Positions 28,752 to 28,820 of a stretch of DNA of 28,820 nucleotides are shown here, one piece after another. Made by a program: the position numbers and the translations under genes. The DNA is taken from assembly GCA_035638495.1 (NCBI GenBank), contig DASQZW010000145.1, positions 1 to 28,820 on the forward strand. Reading direction: 5' to 3'. Source of the stretch: CF-161 sp035638495 (lineage in GTDB: Bacteria; Chloroflexota; Dormibacteria; Dormibacterales; Dormibacteraceae). The first letter of the stretch is position 1. Each line of letters begins with the position of its first letter. The notes beneath the pieces were generated by a model. That model was not told the DNA's origin. It saw nothing but the letters and a program-made list of their open reading frames with translations, and made no database searches.

Positions 28752-28820
28752 CGCGATGATTACGCTGGATGCGCTCGCAGGGGAACGGTCAGGACCGCGT
28801 GCCCGGCCTCATTCGTCGTC

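Overview
This is a very GC-rich (by eye about 70%) bacterial chromosome segment using the standard genetic code with many GTG starts, two TTG starts and several 4-nt GTGA stop/start overlaps. The backbone order on the minus strand is ftsK, pgsA-cinA, recA-recX, rny, ymdB-spoVS-miaB-mutS-mutL and miaA-hflX. That order, with SpoVS, RNase Y and YmdB but no mutH, points to a Gram-positive-like or Terrabacteria lineage. A GC-rich Chloroflexota or Dormibacterota-type organism fits best, but this is inference and no taxonomic marker was compared.

Layout. (1) 1-317: C-terminal end of a plus-strand, probably secreted, beta-rich protein, followed by a hairpin. (2) 379-4516: minus-strand run of an OmpR-type response regulator, its histidine kinase, miaA and hflX, with a divergent DUF4232-like lipoprotein at 4599-5222. 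(3) 5233-13478: DNA-repair and RNA-processing block mutL, mutS, miaB, spoVS, ymdB, rny. (4) 13825-19690: accessory block with a small membrane protein, a NarL-type two-component system, an APH(6)-like kinase, an NPCBM-like membrane-anchored protein, and a TetR repressor divergent from an R2-like ligand-binding oxidase. (5) 19697-21448: paired hairpin repeats, recX, recA and a recA promoter with an SOS box in its spacer. (6) 21445-23461: an unusual TetR regulator with a six-repeat 'GG-[AVI]-S' domain inserted in its ligand-binding half, divergent from a free-standing copy of that domain. (7) 23512-28751: a second hairpin type, a PgsA-CinA fusion, FtsK, and an ECF sigma factor with a membrane partner.

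The conserved repair, tRNA-modification and RNA-decay genes are interrupted at three junctions by modules that each carry their own regulator. The most novel item is the TetR/standalone-domain pair at 21445-23461. It shares a 46-bp divergent promoter with a short dyad, and the regulator gene ends inside the -35 box of recA. Other notable items are the R2lox-TetR pair with a 14-bp palindrome over the -10 element, the PgsA-CinA fusion, and intergenic hairpin or repeat elements at convergent gene ends.

No tRNA, rRNA, CRISPR array, insertion sequence or prophage gene was recognised. All family assignments come from motif reading and not from database searches.
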